A stretch of DNA of 49,164 nucleotides from Gammaproteobacteria bacterium (GCA_028293805.1 JAQGOC010000165.1:1-49164), one strand, 5' to 3'; counted from the first letter of the stretch, positions 35,411 to 44,185 are shown. The notes: generated by a model not told the origin, from the letters alone. A program made the numbers and translations.

Positions 35411-36742
35411 CTAGTTCCGCTGCACAGTGGTTTCGACCGCTGTTTGTCCTTGCTCGCGAACTGCTGTTTCCAAGCCATCGAGCGGCCGGGCGCTGCCGAA
35501 CAGCAGGTAGAAAACGGCACCGCCGACGCTCACGGCTGCGGTGAGCAGGAATGCGCTCGAGTAGGTGCCAGTGGTCTCGACGAGCCAGCCCGTGATGGCG
35601 ACTCCTGCGATTCCAGGAATGGTCGCTATCGTGTTGCTGATGCCGACCAGCACCGCGGAGTGACCAGGTGCGATATCCAGCCAGTTCGCAGGGAACCCCG
35701 CCATCCCGATGCCCAAGCACCCGGTTGCCGCACACATGAGGGTGAGGGCCATCGTCGGTGAGTGGACGTCGCGAGCCAGCATGAGGAAGATTGCGATGCC
35801 CACGAGTCCGACACCGATGGTCACGCGGCGCACCAGAGTCACCGAGACACCACTGGCAATCGCCTTGTCGGCAGCCATCGCCGCTAGATTCGCAGTTACA
35901 AAGGTTGCGAGCCAGGGCGCTGCCGCAAACAGGCTGGCATTGGAGATGCTGAGCCCGAGAGCGTCGCGAAAATAGCTCGGCAACCAGGAAATGAGCAGGT
36001 ACAGGGCCCAGTTGTTACAGAAATGGGTGACGAAAATCGCCCATACCGGAAACGCAGTCAGATACCTGCGCCAGGGCATCGCCCGTTGCTCTTCGGGGGC
36101 AGCACTCTGTCCCCGCAACAACCGCAGTTCGCGACGCGAAATATGCGGGTCCGATCCGGGATCATCTGTCACATTCGGGAGCCAGACAGCGGCCCAGACC
36201 AGGCCGATTCCACCGAACACGTAGAAGGCCATCGGCCAGCCCGATTGCGCGATGATCCACCCTGTGCCGATGAAACCGAGCACCTGGCCGCAGGGAATGC
36301 CGCTCATATAACGCGTTACTGCCCGTGTCCGCTCGTGCGGAGGCACCCAACGGCCGAGCAATTCGTATGCGGCGGGCAGCACTGCAGCCTCGCCAATCCC
36401 GAGTCCAATTCTCACGGCGAACAGTGCGGCGGTGGAACGAGTGGCCGCCCAAGGAGTGAGCAGGGTAAACACCGACCAGGTAACAACGGCCGCCGCCAGC
36501 ACACGTTTGCCGCCGTACCGATGGGCCAGCCAGCCGCTCACGATCATGAACAGCATGTAGCCCACGAAGAACGCGGACAGCACGAATCCCTTCGTGGTCT
36601 GCGTCCAGCCGAGCTGCTCGCGCATCGCTACCGCCGCGACCGACATATTGACGCGATCCGTGTACGCGATCAAAAGCGCCAGGAAGCACAGGATCAGCAG
36701 CGTATGCCGTCTCCCCCACGCTCGCTCTGCCCTATCACTCAT
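35411..36742 (-). CDS. MFS transporter, anion:cation symporter family
   Basis: A 443-residue permease with twelve predicted membrane segments in two halves around the loop near residues 200-225. The first half has AYTDRVNMSVA and GYMLFMIVSGWLAHRYGGKR, typical of the ACS family (hexuronate, tartrate, phthalate and related carboxylate importers). AGGAGA precedes ATG 36742. An organic anion substrate is likely; the neighbouring HyuA, LigM and IclR genes make an aromatic or sugar acid plausible. Confidence 0.9.
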   Translation of the reverse strand: MSDRAERAWGRRHTLLILCFLALLIAYTDRVNMSVAAVAMREQLGWTQTTKGFVLSAFFVGYMLFMIVSGWLAHRYGGKRVLAAAVVTWSVFTLLTPWAATRSTAALFAVRIGLGIGEAAVLPAAYELLGRWVPPHERTRAVTRYMSGIPCGQVLGFIGTGWIIAQSGWPMAFYVFGGIGLVWAAVWLPNVTDDPGSDPHISRRELRLLRGQSAAPEEQRAMPWRRYLTAFPVWAIFVTHFCNNWALYLLISWLPSYFRDALGLSISNASLFAAAPWLATFVTANLAAMAADKAIASGVSVTLVRRVTIGVGLVGIAIFLMLARDVHSPTMALTLMCAATGCLGIGMAGFPANWLDIAPGHSAVLVGISNTIATIPGIAGVAITGWLVETTGTYSSAFLLTAAVSVGGAVFYLLFGSARPLDGLETAVREQGQTAVETTVQRN

Positions 36743-36817
36743 GGAGTTGTTCTCCTATTCTGCGAGCCATAGTGCCCCTTCAGCGGCAGCTCATATTGCC
36801 AGATGACGATGCCGAAT

Positions 36818-36839
36818 ATCGCACTCGATGCAGTGCGAT
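36818..36839. promoter_or_regulatory. Inverted repeat upstream of the MFS gene
   Basis: ATCGCACT-N6-AGTGCGAT is a perfect 8-bp inverted repeat 76 bases before the transporter start codon, a typical operator position. The rest of the 328-base gap (36743-37070) shows no gene. The binding protein is unknown. Confidence 0.45.
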
Positions 36840-37070
36840 GATCGATTACCATCGGCGTGCGAGTCGCTCATCGTTCAGGCGATATGCTGGGGCGCAGGGG
36901 CGCGGTCATAGGGAGCGCTTGACTGCTGTGTCGTTCCGCGGCTGACCATAGGATTGTGCGTCGCCAGTTCCGTGCTGTGTACGGGGACCTGCCTTGGTCC
37001 GGACATGAACTAGCAATGCGTCTGAGCTTCGCTGCAGGCGGCTTTCTAGATCATATACACATCCACTGTT

Positions 37071-39146
37071 TTAAAGAGAGCGGCGGCCCGCGACACCTGT
37101 CACGGGGCGGCCAGTCGCCCTTGATCGCACAGTTGCCTCGGCGAGATAGTCGTCCGCAGACCCGGCGTTTGCACGCCGTTCCGTGACAGATGTCTCGAGG
37201 TGCGGATCGCTTGCACCAGCACGCAGCGCCGCCGCGAGCGCAAGCTCTCGCGAAACGCGCTTCGCGTACTCCATAGCTTCCTGCGCATCGGAGAAATCCC
37301 GACTGCCGGCAGGATCGTGTACCCGAAATACATTGAACGTTGGCTGGTTCACAAGGACGTCGCAAGTCTCTGACACTACGCCGGCGACGGCGCCAACTGC
37401 ATTGCAGACGGCGGCATGGGCGGGTACGACTAGTTGCGCGCCGAGCCGGCGCGCAACTTCGGGATAAAACGCGCCGGCCGGAGCGCCAATGGCGATCAGC
37501 GGGATCGCAAGACGGATCTGAGCATCGACAAGTCGGGAAAACTGACGCCCTGCCGTAACCTCCTCGATCAGGATGCCGAGGGGGCCCCAGCGTCCGTTGT
37601 TCGATTCAACACCCGGGTCCTGCGCGAGCGTGCTCTCGAGTACGACACGACCCGCCTCCCGAACCACGTGCTGATAGATGCGCTCGCAAAGGCCCTCCGG
37701 CGTATCCCTTTCCCTGCGAGTGCTTGCGTTGCGCTCCTCGGTCGCCAGGATTGAGGCGCCAAGCCGCGCCGCCTCGAGGCTCCAATCGTGCTGCCGTTCA
37801 AGAACATGCATCGCATCACTCGGAGTGAACCCCGCGAGCGTCGCAAGTCCGCGGTCCACCAATCGTCGAAGTGCCTCAACACCCTGGGTGGTGCGCGCGA
37901 CGTCATCGAGGCGCCGCGGGACCGCCGCGAGTGCCTGCCAGACCCGCTGTTCGATCGAATCCAAGTGGGCATCCGGATCGCGTCCGGGATTGCGATGCGC
38001 GTACCGCGCAGCAAAGTGTGGCAGGCGCTCGGCGCCCGCGAGTTTGTGGAGGTCCCTTAGAACGTCGGGAAACTGATGGGCGAGAAGACTCAACGGCATC
38101 GTCTTGCGCGGACCAACTGTTAGTTTCAGGTCGCGGTCGAAGGACACCTCGCTGTCGCCGCCGAGGCCGCAGGTACGAACATCGATAGCCTCGACCATGG
38201 TCCGCCAGCCCCCGATCACTGCGCCTTCGGCGCGCACGACTGGCCGGCCGCCGATGACAATCGCGACATCGGTTGTCGTCCCGCCCATGTCTGCGACCAC
38301 GAAGCCGTCCAGACCGCTGAGGAAGGCCGCTCCGACCACGCTCGCCGCCGGCCCCGACAACACGGTCTCGACCGGGTACTCGAGGGCGACGTCGGCTTTC
38401 ATCAGTGTTCCGTCGCCCTTCACGATCATCAAGGGAGCCGCAATCGCCTCCCGCTCGAGTACCCGGCTCAGAGCATCGAGCAGATGCCGGATCTGCGGGG
38501 TAAGACGAGCGTTCAGCGCGGCGGTCAGGGCTCGCTTCGGTGCGTCGAGCTGGGAGCTCAGCTCATAGCTGCAGGTCACCGGTTTTGCGCAGAGCGAGCG
38601 GATCCGCTCGCGCGCCCGCTGCTCGTGCATGGGATTGCGCACCGAGAACTGTGCGGCCACTGCAAAGGCCTCGACCTCCGAACCGAACTGGCGAACCGCC
38701 GCGTCGAGCGCCGATTCGTCGAGCGGCTCCGACTCCTGGCCGGTAGGCTCGTGACCTCCGCGCACGCGCACGACCACGCCGCCTCCCTCGCGTTTGAGAC
38801 CTGAGCGCTCGACCATTTGGTCGTCGAAACCGATGAGGATTGTGCAGATTGGGCTGAACCTGTTCTCGACGACGGCATTGGTGGCGAGAGTCGTCGACAC
38901 CGAGACGAGTGAGATGTGCTCGCGCCGGGCGCCTTCAGGAAGCGCTTCAAGTACGGCACGAATCGCACCGCCGAGCCCGATCGACAGATCCCAGTGAGTC
39001 GTCAGGGCCTTTGCGCTGGCAACGACTCGCCGCGCTGCGTCCAGCGCAACCGCGTCGGTGTAAGTGCCGCCCGTGTCGAGACCAATCCAGATCTCGGGCG
39101 AGGAGCTCGACGTCTCGACTCGAGGACCTTCAGGACTCGCCGCCAT
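37071..39146 (-). CDS. Hydantoinase/oxoprolinase A-type ATPase subunit (HyuA family)
   Basis: A 691-residue protein of the hydantoinase A / 5-oxoprolinase family with the actin-like ATP-binding fold: N-terminal WIGLDTGGTYTDAV and central VVADMGGTTTDVAIV. HyuA proteins normally work with HyuB to open cyclic amides using ATP, or form part of acetone/acetophenone-type carboxylases. No HyuB gene adjoins it in this window, which is unusual. It is divergent from the LigM-type gene and lies upstream of the MFS gene on the same strand. Confidence 0.87.
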   Translation of the reverse strand: MAASPEGPRVETSSSSPEIWIGLDTGGTYTDAVALDAARRVVASAKALTTHWDLSIGLGGAIRAVLEALPEGARREHISLVSVSTTLATNAVVENRFSPICTILIGFDDQMVERSGLKREGGGVVVRVRGGHEPTGQESEPLDESALDAAVRQFGSEVEAFAVAAQFSVRNPMHEQRARERIRSLCAKPVTCSYELSSQLDAPKRALTAALNARLTPQIRHLLDALSRVLEREAIAAPLMIVKGDGTLMKADVALEYPVETVLSGPAASVVGAAFLSGLDGFVVADMGGTTTDVAIVIGGRPVVRAEGAVIGGWRTMVEAIDVRTCGLGGDSEVSFDRDLKLTVGPRKTMPLSLLAHQFPDVLRDLHKLAGAERLPHFAARYAHRNPGRDPDAHLDSIEQRVWQALAAVPRRLDDVARTTQGVEALRRLVDRGLATLAGFTPSDAMHVLERQHDWSLEAARLGASILATEERNASTRRERDTPEGLCERIYQHVVREAGRVVLESTLAQDPGVESNNGRWGPLGILIEEVTAGRQFSRLVDAQIRLAIPLIAIGAPAGAFYPEVARRLGAQLVVPAHAAVCNAVGAVAGVVSETCDVLVNQPTFNVFRVHDPAGSRDFSDAQEAMEYAKRVSRELALAAALRAGASDPHLETSVTERRANAGSADDYLAEATVRSRATGRPVTGVAGRRSL

Positions 39147-39291
39147 ATTTCCCGGGCTCCTGGGTTATCCGCTTCAGTTCTTGCATTCCGGTCTTTCGAC
39201 TTCGGTCGTCACGCGCTTTGCATGGTTCCGCTGCCGCATCACAGTCATCTGTGCGCATTTGGCACGGTAGTTTCTCATGCCTCCGTCCGCA

Positions 39292-39328
39292 ACGTGGTCA
39301 CGTGAGATCCATTTTTGGCATTTTTGGC
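39292..39328. promoter_or_regulatory. Palindrome and tandem 9-bp repeat in the hyuA-ligM divergent region
   Basis: ACGTG-GT-CACGT (39292-39303) is a perfect short inverted repeat, and ATTTTTGGC occurs twice in direct tandem at 39311-39328. Both lie midway in the 286-base divergent control region and could be regulator sites for either gene. Confidence 0.4.
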
Positions 39329-39432
39329 TCCCAAGTAACAAGATTTCAGCATCAGGAATCGTCAATGCGCCTGGCCGTGGCGAAGGCGACCGAGGGCGGA
39401 CGCCTTTTCTATTTTGAACCCAGAGGAAAGTG

Positions 39433-40830
39433 ATGGGCATTCAGAGCCTGGAAGATCTGCTGCAGAGCGTTGGCAATCCTGTTGACCTGCTGCGCAACTC
39501 GCAGAGCGGGCCCAACGTCTATCCCGTCGTTCCCCCGGAGTACACCAACTGGCGGGACGAGCAGCGCGCGTGGCAGCAGACCTGCGTGCTCTTCAACCAG
39601 TCCTACCATATGACGGACATGTACGTCGAAGGGCCCGATGCACTGAAATTGCTCTCGCATCTGGGCATCAACAGCTTCAAGGGTTTCGAGCCCAACAAGG
39701 CCAAACAGTTCGTCCCCTGCAACTACGACGGTTATGTCATAGGCGACGTCGTGCTCACTTATCTGAGCCGCGACCGCCTCAATCTCATCGGCCGTCCGTC
39801 GGTGCACAATTGGGTACAGTTTCACGGGGAGACCGGCGGCTTCGATGTCAGCTGCGAGCGGGACGAGCGCACCGCGGCGCGCAGCGGCCCCGTCGTACGC
39901 AGAGCGTATCGTTTTCAGGTGCAAGGCCCGAACGCGATGAAGACGATGCAGAAGGTGCTCGGCAAGGCGCCGCCCGACCTCAAGTTCTTCAACATGACTC
40001 AGATCACCATTGCGGGCCATCGGGTGAATGCGCTACGTCACGGTATGGCGGGACAGCCGGGGTTTGAGCTATTCGGGCCTTGGGAGCACGGCGATGAGGT
40101 GAAGGAGGCGATCATCGAGGCGGGCAAGGACTTCGGTCTGCGCCTCGTCGGCGCCCGGGCTTACTCATCGAACACGCTGGAGTCCGGGTGGATCCCCTCC
40201 CCCATGCCTGCCGTCTATTCAGGCGAGAAGATGAAGGCGTACCGGCAGTGGCTACCGGCCAGGAGTTACGAGGGAGGTGCTTCGCTGGGCGGAAGCTTCT
40301 ACTCGAAGAACATCGAGGACTACTATCTCACTCCGTATGACCTGGGTTACGGCTCGTTCGTGAAATTCGATCATGACTTCATTGGCCGGGACGCGCTCGA
40401 AAAGCGCGCCTCTGAGCCACTACGCCGCACGAAGGTCACCCTCGCCCTGAACAACGACGATGTACTGAAGGCCATTGGCACCCAGTATCAGAAGGGCAGC
40501 CGCGCGAAATATTTCGACTTTCCCTCGTCGGTGTATTCGACGCTGCCCTATGACAAGGTCACGTTAGACGGCCGGACGGTCGGCATTTCCACATGGTGCG
40601 GATACAGCGCGAACGAGGGCAAGCACCTGACGCTTGCGATGCTCGATACCGAGCACGCGAAGCTCGGTCACGAAGTGATGTTCGTCTGGGGCGAAGAAGG
40701 CGGGGGATCCTCCAAGCCGACTGTGGAGCGCCACGTGCAGACGGAAATTCGGGCCATAGTGAGCCCCGTCCCCTACTCCGAGGTCGCTCGCGTCGCATAC
40801 GCTCCTCCAGGCTGGCGCACACACCCGTAG
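39433..40830 (+). CDS. ligM: Tetrahydrofolate-dependent aryl O-demethylase, LigM type
   Basis: A 465-residue GcvT-fold protein closely resembling Sphingobium LigM (vanillate / 3-O-methylgallate O-demethylase) in length and in many phrases: VDLLRNSQSG, EYTNWRDEQRAW, NKAKQFVPCN, LRHGMAGQPGFELFGPW, ARAYSSNTLESGWIPSP and DYYLTPYDLGYG. Arg121 and Tyr244 stand about where the reported LigM Arg122 and Tyr247 lie. It should transfer the methyl group of a methoxy-aromatic acid to tetrahydrofolate, giving 5-methyl-THF and a phenol. AGAGG precedes ATG 39433; a GTG at 39430 is immediately upstream. DmdA and DesA are relatives, so the exact substrate is open, but the LigM-like phrases are strong. Confidence 0.85.
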   Translation: MGIQSLEDLLQSVGNPVDLLRNSQSGPNVYPVVPPEYTNWRDEQRAWQQTCVLFNQSYHMTDMYVEGPDALKLLSHLGINSFKGFEPNKAKQFVPCNYDGYVIGDVVLTYLSRDRLNLIGRPSVHNWVQFHGETGGFDVSCERDERTAARSGPVVRRAYRFQVQGPNAMKTMQKVLGKAPPDLKFFNMTQITIAGHRVNALRHGMAGQPGFELFGPWEHGDEVKEAIIEAGKDFGLRLVGARAYSSNTLESGWIPSPMPAVYSGEKMKAYRQWLPARSYEGGASLGGSFYSKNIEDYYLTPYDLGYGSFVKFDHDFIGRDALEKRASEPLRRTKVTLALNNDDVLKAIGTQYQKGSRAKYFDFPSSVYSTLPYDKVTLDGRTVGISTWCGYSANEGKHLTLAMLDTEHAKLGHEVMFVWGEEGGGSSKPTVERHVQTEIRAIVSPVPYSEVARVAYAPPGWRTHP

Positions 40831-41054
40831 ACAATCCGGAGTCTCGACCCTACTGGCTGCAGCTCAGCTACCGTCACCCATCTCCTGGATAGTGGCCGCG
40901 GCCAGAGCAATCGACGCCTCGAGCGAGCCGCTTTCATACAACGCTACCCTCACTTGATACACGTCGCGCCTGAAAGCCTCGGGCGTCGGTAGATAGTTCA
41001 GGGCGCCATCGGAAGCCATCAGGACAGCGACCGCGGCGTTCGGTGTGTCGTGCT
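40831..41054. other. Gene debris after ligM
   Basis: A minus-strand frame ending at 40864 reads PTPEAFRRDVYQVRVALYES and looks coding-like, but it has no credible start and matches no family I know. It may be the tail of a decayed gene continuous with the PDZ remnant next to it. Confidence 0.35.
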
Positions 41055-41345
41055 CATCTCGGGGCCTCCGTCGGAATCTCAACCTCGATATTGCCAAGCC
41101 CGTCGAGCGCGCCACTCGATCGTCGGCTTGCGATAGCGCTCGCCCCGCCGAACCAGAAGGTGGATCAGGCCGTCGGGGGTCCGCGCCTTCTGCACGGCTT
41201 TGGCCAACCTGTGGTTGGTGTAGGCCGATCCGTTCATCTCTACAATGACATCGCCGTTTGTCAGCCCGCTCCGAAACGCAGGACCGCCCACAGAGCGCTT
41301 CTTATCGCGCGGTCCCAGACAGGCGGCCGGTGGCAGCTTAGACCG
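41055..41345 (-). pseudogene. PDZ-domain protein remnant with frameshift
   Basis: Minus-strand codons from about 41345 to 41106 encode a PDZ domain: VGGPAFRSGLTNGDVIVEMN, then a YTNHRLAKAVQKA helix and LIHLLVRRGERYRKPTIEW. The closest style is the C-terminal PDZ of M61 glycyl-aminopeptidases. Just after IEWR a shift of one base restores a sensible ending, LDGLGNIEVEIPTEAPR and a stop at 41055. No protease domain lies upstream; vapC occupies that place. It is therefore a truncated and frameshifted relic. Confidence 0.6.
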
Positions 41346-41361
41346 CGCATTGCAGTTCCGG

Positions 41362-41790
41362 CTACAGCACCACCAGGTGACGCATCGTCGCCTTCCGAAC
41401 CGCCGCGAGAGCAACCCCGGTGTCGAACGTGACGAATCTTCCTTCATGCTCAACGGCAAGGGCGAGGAGGTAGATGTCGGTAAGTTGCCTCGGACCATGG
41501 ATTCGCGTCGAGTCAACAACGTTCGGATCCAACATACTTACTTCATCCGACCAGAATTGGTGGACGTCTTGCTCACAAGCGTCGGCAAGGTGTTTTATGA
41601 CAGCCTGCACCGGCAACGCGTTCGGGTAGCTCGGGTTCGACATGATACGGACACACCCGTTCTGGGTGATCGGACAGGAGGCCCAGCCTTCCCGCGCGTG
41701 CTTCGCGAACCAATTTATAGCGGCGCCGTGGAGCGTGTGATCGGAGTCGAGCAATGCGATCAGCACGTTCACGTCCAACAGTGCACGCAT
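41362..41790 (-). CDS. vapC: VapC-type PIN-domain toxin
   Basis: A 142-residue PIN-domain ribonuclease. Acidic active-site residues are D6 (ALLDVNVLIALLD), D105 (QLTDIYLLALA) and D123 (FVTFDTG), with the subfamily phrase PITQNGCVRI. VapC toxins cleave RNA, often tRNA, when freed from their antitoxin. ATG 41790 gives the canonical N terminus; the frame is open to 41817. The antitoxin gene lies 81 bases upstream on the same strand, a wider gap than usual for vapBC. Confidence 0.87.
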   Translation of the reverse strand: MRALLDVNVLIALLDSDHTLHGAAINWFAKHAREGWASCPITQNGCVRIMSNPSYPNALPVQAVIKHLADACEQDVHQFWSDEVSMLDPNVVDSTRIHGPRQLTDIYLLALAVEHEGRFVTFDTGVALAAVRKATMRHLVVL

Positions 41791-41871
41791 CAATCCAAGC
41801 CCTTCGAAGTCGGGCAACCGACCGGTCGGATAGCATCTGGCCCACGCATACGTCGCGCCGTCCGCAGGGCG

Positions 41872-42114
41872 CTAATACGCATCATCTTCGCGAAGCTTAT
41901 CGATCAACCCATTCGTGACAATGCCCCCGCGCGGCGCGAATGGCCTCAGACCATAGATTGCCTTCGGCTCCTTTACCGAAAGCGGCTCCCGGGGGCTGGT
42001 CAGAGCGCGCCGGGCCAGCTCGGAAATCATCTCCCCGATAGTTTTTTTTTCGCGCTGCGCCCGCTCCTTGGCGGCCTGCAATACGTCATCGTCAATGTCG
42101 AGTGTGGTACGCAT
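41872..42114 (-). CDS. vapB: VapB-type ribbon-helix-helix antitoxin
   Basis: An 80-residue protein beginning MRTTLDIDDDVLQAAKERA, the ribbon-helix-helix DNA-binding start of CopG/VapB-type antitoxins, with a C-terminal tail (about 45-80) that would wrap the toxin. It should neutralise the VapC encoded downstream and bind its own promoter. Confidence 0.85.
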   Translation of the reverse strand: MRTTLDIDDDVLQAAKERAQREKKTIGEMISELARRALTSPREPLSVKEPKAIYGLRPFAPRGGIVTNGLIDKLREDDAY

Positions 42115-42142
42115 GCATCAAATGCTAACGCATCACGCATCA
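42115..42142. promoter_or_regulatory. GCATCA repeats upstream of vapB
   Basis: GCATCA occurs at 42115-42120, 42130-42135 and 42137-42142, directly in front of the vapB start codon. Clustered repeats here are typical of operators bound by the antitoxin-toxin complex. Confidence 0.45.
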
Positions 42143-42742
42143 GATGTCTACCGACCACGCGTGGCTGCTTTGGTATTCTCCCACTGCGGGGTCGGTGCCA
42201 TCCGGCGCGATGGGGCGCAGAAGTCACCGGACGATCCACACGCCTTGGCGAACCTTAGCTACGTCCCCGCTGTTCATTCTCTCGAGGAAAAGCCATGCTG
42301 GGGGAACCAAGCCGAGGATCGCAGGGATGCAGCCGTTGGCTTGCTCCTACGGAAGGACTGCGATAGCCGCAACCTTCAGGTCAGTGGAGCCAAGCGGAAT
42401 CCCAGTCTGGTACGACCGTTGTCCGGATCTCCTGCGAACCGAAAGACAGGGACGCTCAAGAATTCTTCAAGATCGTTTGCGAAGCATTCATTGCCGCCGG
42501 ACTGGACGTCACCAGCCTGCTCGAGCTTCCGTAAGCGGATCTCTGTCTCAAACCGCGCATGGTGGGCGCGCTTCCAATGTTCACCTCTGGCGCCTGCAAA
42601 TGTTGCAAGTTAGCACTGAAATGCGGGCTGCACGCAGCTGACATCGGTGTGCCGCGTCCCGGAACTGGCGGCAACGGCGTGCTCCGTGAGCATTGAACGC
42701 GTAATAATGTCTCGCAAGCGTCCTCCCTCGTCGCGGTAGGAT
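42143..42742. other. Stretch without recognised gene
   Basis: About 600 bases between vapB and an alpha/beta hydrolase gene. Several overlapping frames are open, but none has a ribosome-binding site or a recognisable domain, and coding-like fragments in different frames (for example FFKIVCEAFIAAGLDVTSLL near 42460-42530) are broken by stops. Decayed sequence is the likeliest explanation. Confidence 0.4.
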
Positions 42743-43624
42743 GTGACCCAGTTCTGCCATAGTGAGACAGCGCCCGTGTCCTCCGAAGCCAGCGCGTCCT
42801 GGAGCCTTCCCGAGACCTTCACCTTTGAGGGCCACGCGGTTCGTTATGGCACCCTCGGTAGTGCCGGCAACTTACCTCTCGTCCTGGTTCACGGGACACC
42901 ATTCTCTTCGATCGTCTGGCGCCGAATCGCTCCGCACCTGACCGAGCACCGGCAGGTGTTCTATTTCGATCTCCTGGGCTACGGCCGCTCCGAGATGCGA
43001 ACCGACCAGGACGTCTCGCTCGCAGTACAGGGCCGGCTGTTCACCGCTCTTCTCGAGCACTGGCGCCTCACCCGACCTGATGTGGTCGCGCACGACTTTG
43101 GAGGATGCACAGCGCTGCGCGGACACTTGCTGCATGGTTGTGAGTACCGCTCGCTGACCTTGATTGACCCCGTCGCCCTTGCTCCGTGGGGCTCGCCATT
43201 TGTGCGTCACGTCCGCGAACACGAGGCGGCCTTCGCAGGGCTCCCGCCCTACATTCATGCTGCGATCCTGCCCGCCTACATCGCCGGCGCGGCGTTCCGC
43301 CCCCTATCTGCGCAAGCCCTGCAGCTGTATGTCGCTCCGTGGCTCGGCGCCTCCGGGCAGGCAGCCTTCTACCGTCAAATCGCCCAAATGGATCAGCGCT
43401 ACACTGACGAGATGGAGTCACGTTACGGCGAAATTCGCTGTCCGGTCATGATCCTCTGGGGTGAGGAAGACGACTGGATACCCGTAGCGCGAGGACGGGA
43501 GCTGGCGTCGCGAATCCCGGGCGCGGCATTGCGCTGCGTCCCAGGCTCAGGTCACCTCATGCAGGAAGATGCCCCGGAAGCGATTGTGGCCGCGCTGCTG
43601 GGACTTCTAACAGAGCAGAGATAG
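42743..43624 (+). CDS. Alpha/beta hydrolase with aspartate nucleophile (dehalogenase/epoxide-hydrolase type)
   Basis: A protein of about 293 residues with the alpha/beta hydrolase fold. The nucleophile elbow is VVAHDFGG, with Asp118 instead of Ser, as in haloalkane/haloacid dehalogenases and epoxide hydrolases. The oxyanion region is VHGTPFSS, the acid region GEEDDWIP and the base His lies in PGSGHLMQED. It probably attacks C-halogen or epoxide carbons through an alkyl-enzyme ester. The start is uncertain: GTG 42743 is the longest, GTG 42776 is possible, and no ATG lies near the N terminus. It follows decayed DNA and has no obvious operon partner. Confidence 0.82.
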   Translation: MTQFCHSETAPVSSEASASWSLPETFTFEGHAVRYGTLGSAGNLPLVLVHGTPFSSIVWRRIAPHLTEHRQVFYFDLLGYGRSEMRTDQDVSLAVQGRLFTALLEHWRLTRPDVVAHDFGGCTALRGHLLHGCEYRSLTLIDPVALAPWGSPFVRHVREHEAAFAGLPPYIHAAILPAYIAGAAFRPLSAQALQLYVAPWLGASGQAAFYRQIAQMDQRYTDEMESRYGEIRCPVMILWGEEDDWIPVARGRELASRIPGAALRCVPGSGHLMQEDAPEAIVAALLGLLTEQR

Positions 43625-43858
43625 GCCCCGGGGCATCGTGGTATTGCTCTTATCGGGGCACCGCCTCCTCAAGCTTGACGCTCAAGGAGGCTACGGCGGA
43701 AATACGACTGTTCATGGGAACTGCGGTGTTGAGCACCTCAAAGCCGAGGAACTGGCCAGCAGCAAGCTCAACTTCGTAGCTGGCGCGCCCTTGGTGTTGC
43801 ACTAACCGCCCCCATACTGCAAGCGCCCCTGCCCCGCAATCGACTGGATGGTTGCGCA

Positions 43859-44185
43859 ATGCGATTCGTACCAGCCCTGGCGCTCGCCCTTGCGTGTTAT
43901 GCGCAGGTTCAACCCGCTCATGCGGATTTTCTGCGCTGCGGCTCCGCCTTGATCGAGGCCGGTGACTCTGCCGCGCGCACGCTCGAGAAGTGTGGCGCGC
44001 CCACGTCGACGACTACGATCAATGAGCCCGTCTGGGCGCGCGATGTGAACGGCAGAGTTTATCCGTTCCTCAATGCGCAATTGGATGTTTGGCGATATAG
44101 CTTCGGGCCTGGCAAGTTCCCCGCCAGGGTGCGCATTAACGACGGAATCGTTGAATCCATCACGTTCGAGAGCAATCGGGAGTGA
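43859..44185 (+). CDS. DUF2845 small secreted protein
   Basis: A 108-residue protein with a signal peptide ending near QPAHA and a short mature domain of the DUF2845 family. Cys27 (FLRCGSALIEAGD) and Cys45 (LEKCGAP) could form a disulphide, followed by DVWRYSFGPGKF and VRINDGIVESI. Function unknown; family members are small periplasmic proteins of proteobacteria. It stands alone, converging with the AraC gene downstream. The preceding gap (43625-43858) shows no gene I trust. Confidence 0.8.
   Translation: MRFVPALALALACYAQVQPAHADFLRCGSALIEAGDSAARTLEKCGAPTSTTTINEPVWARDVNGRVYPFLNAQLDVWRYSFGPGKFPARVRINDGIVESITFESNRE

Noticed and set aside
42068..42641. Overlapping plus-strand frames of 165-181 codons
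   Set aside because: No start signal, no domain, and compositionally like shadow frames; kept only as unresolved sequence.
43650..43859. Minus-strand frame of 69 codons with a coding-like tail (AAGQFLGFEVLNTAVP)
   Set aside because: No plausible start and no recognised family; it could be a relic but the evidence is too thin to annotate.
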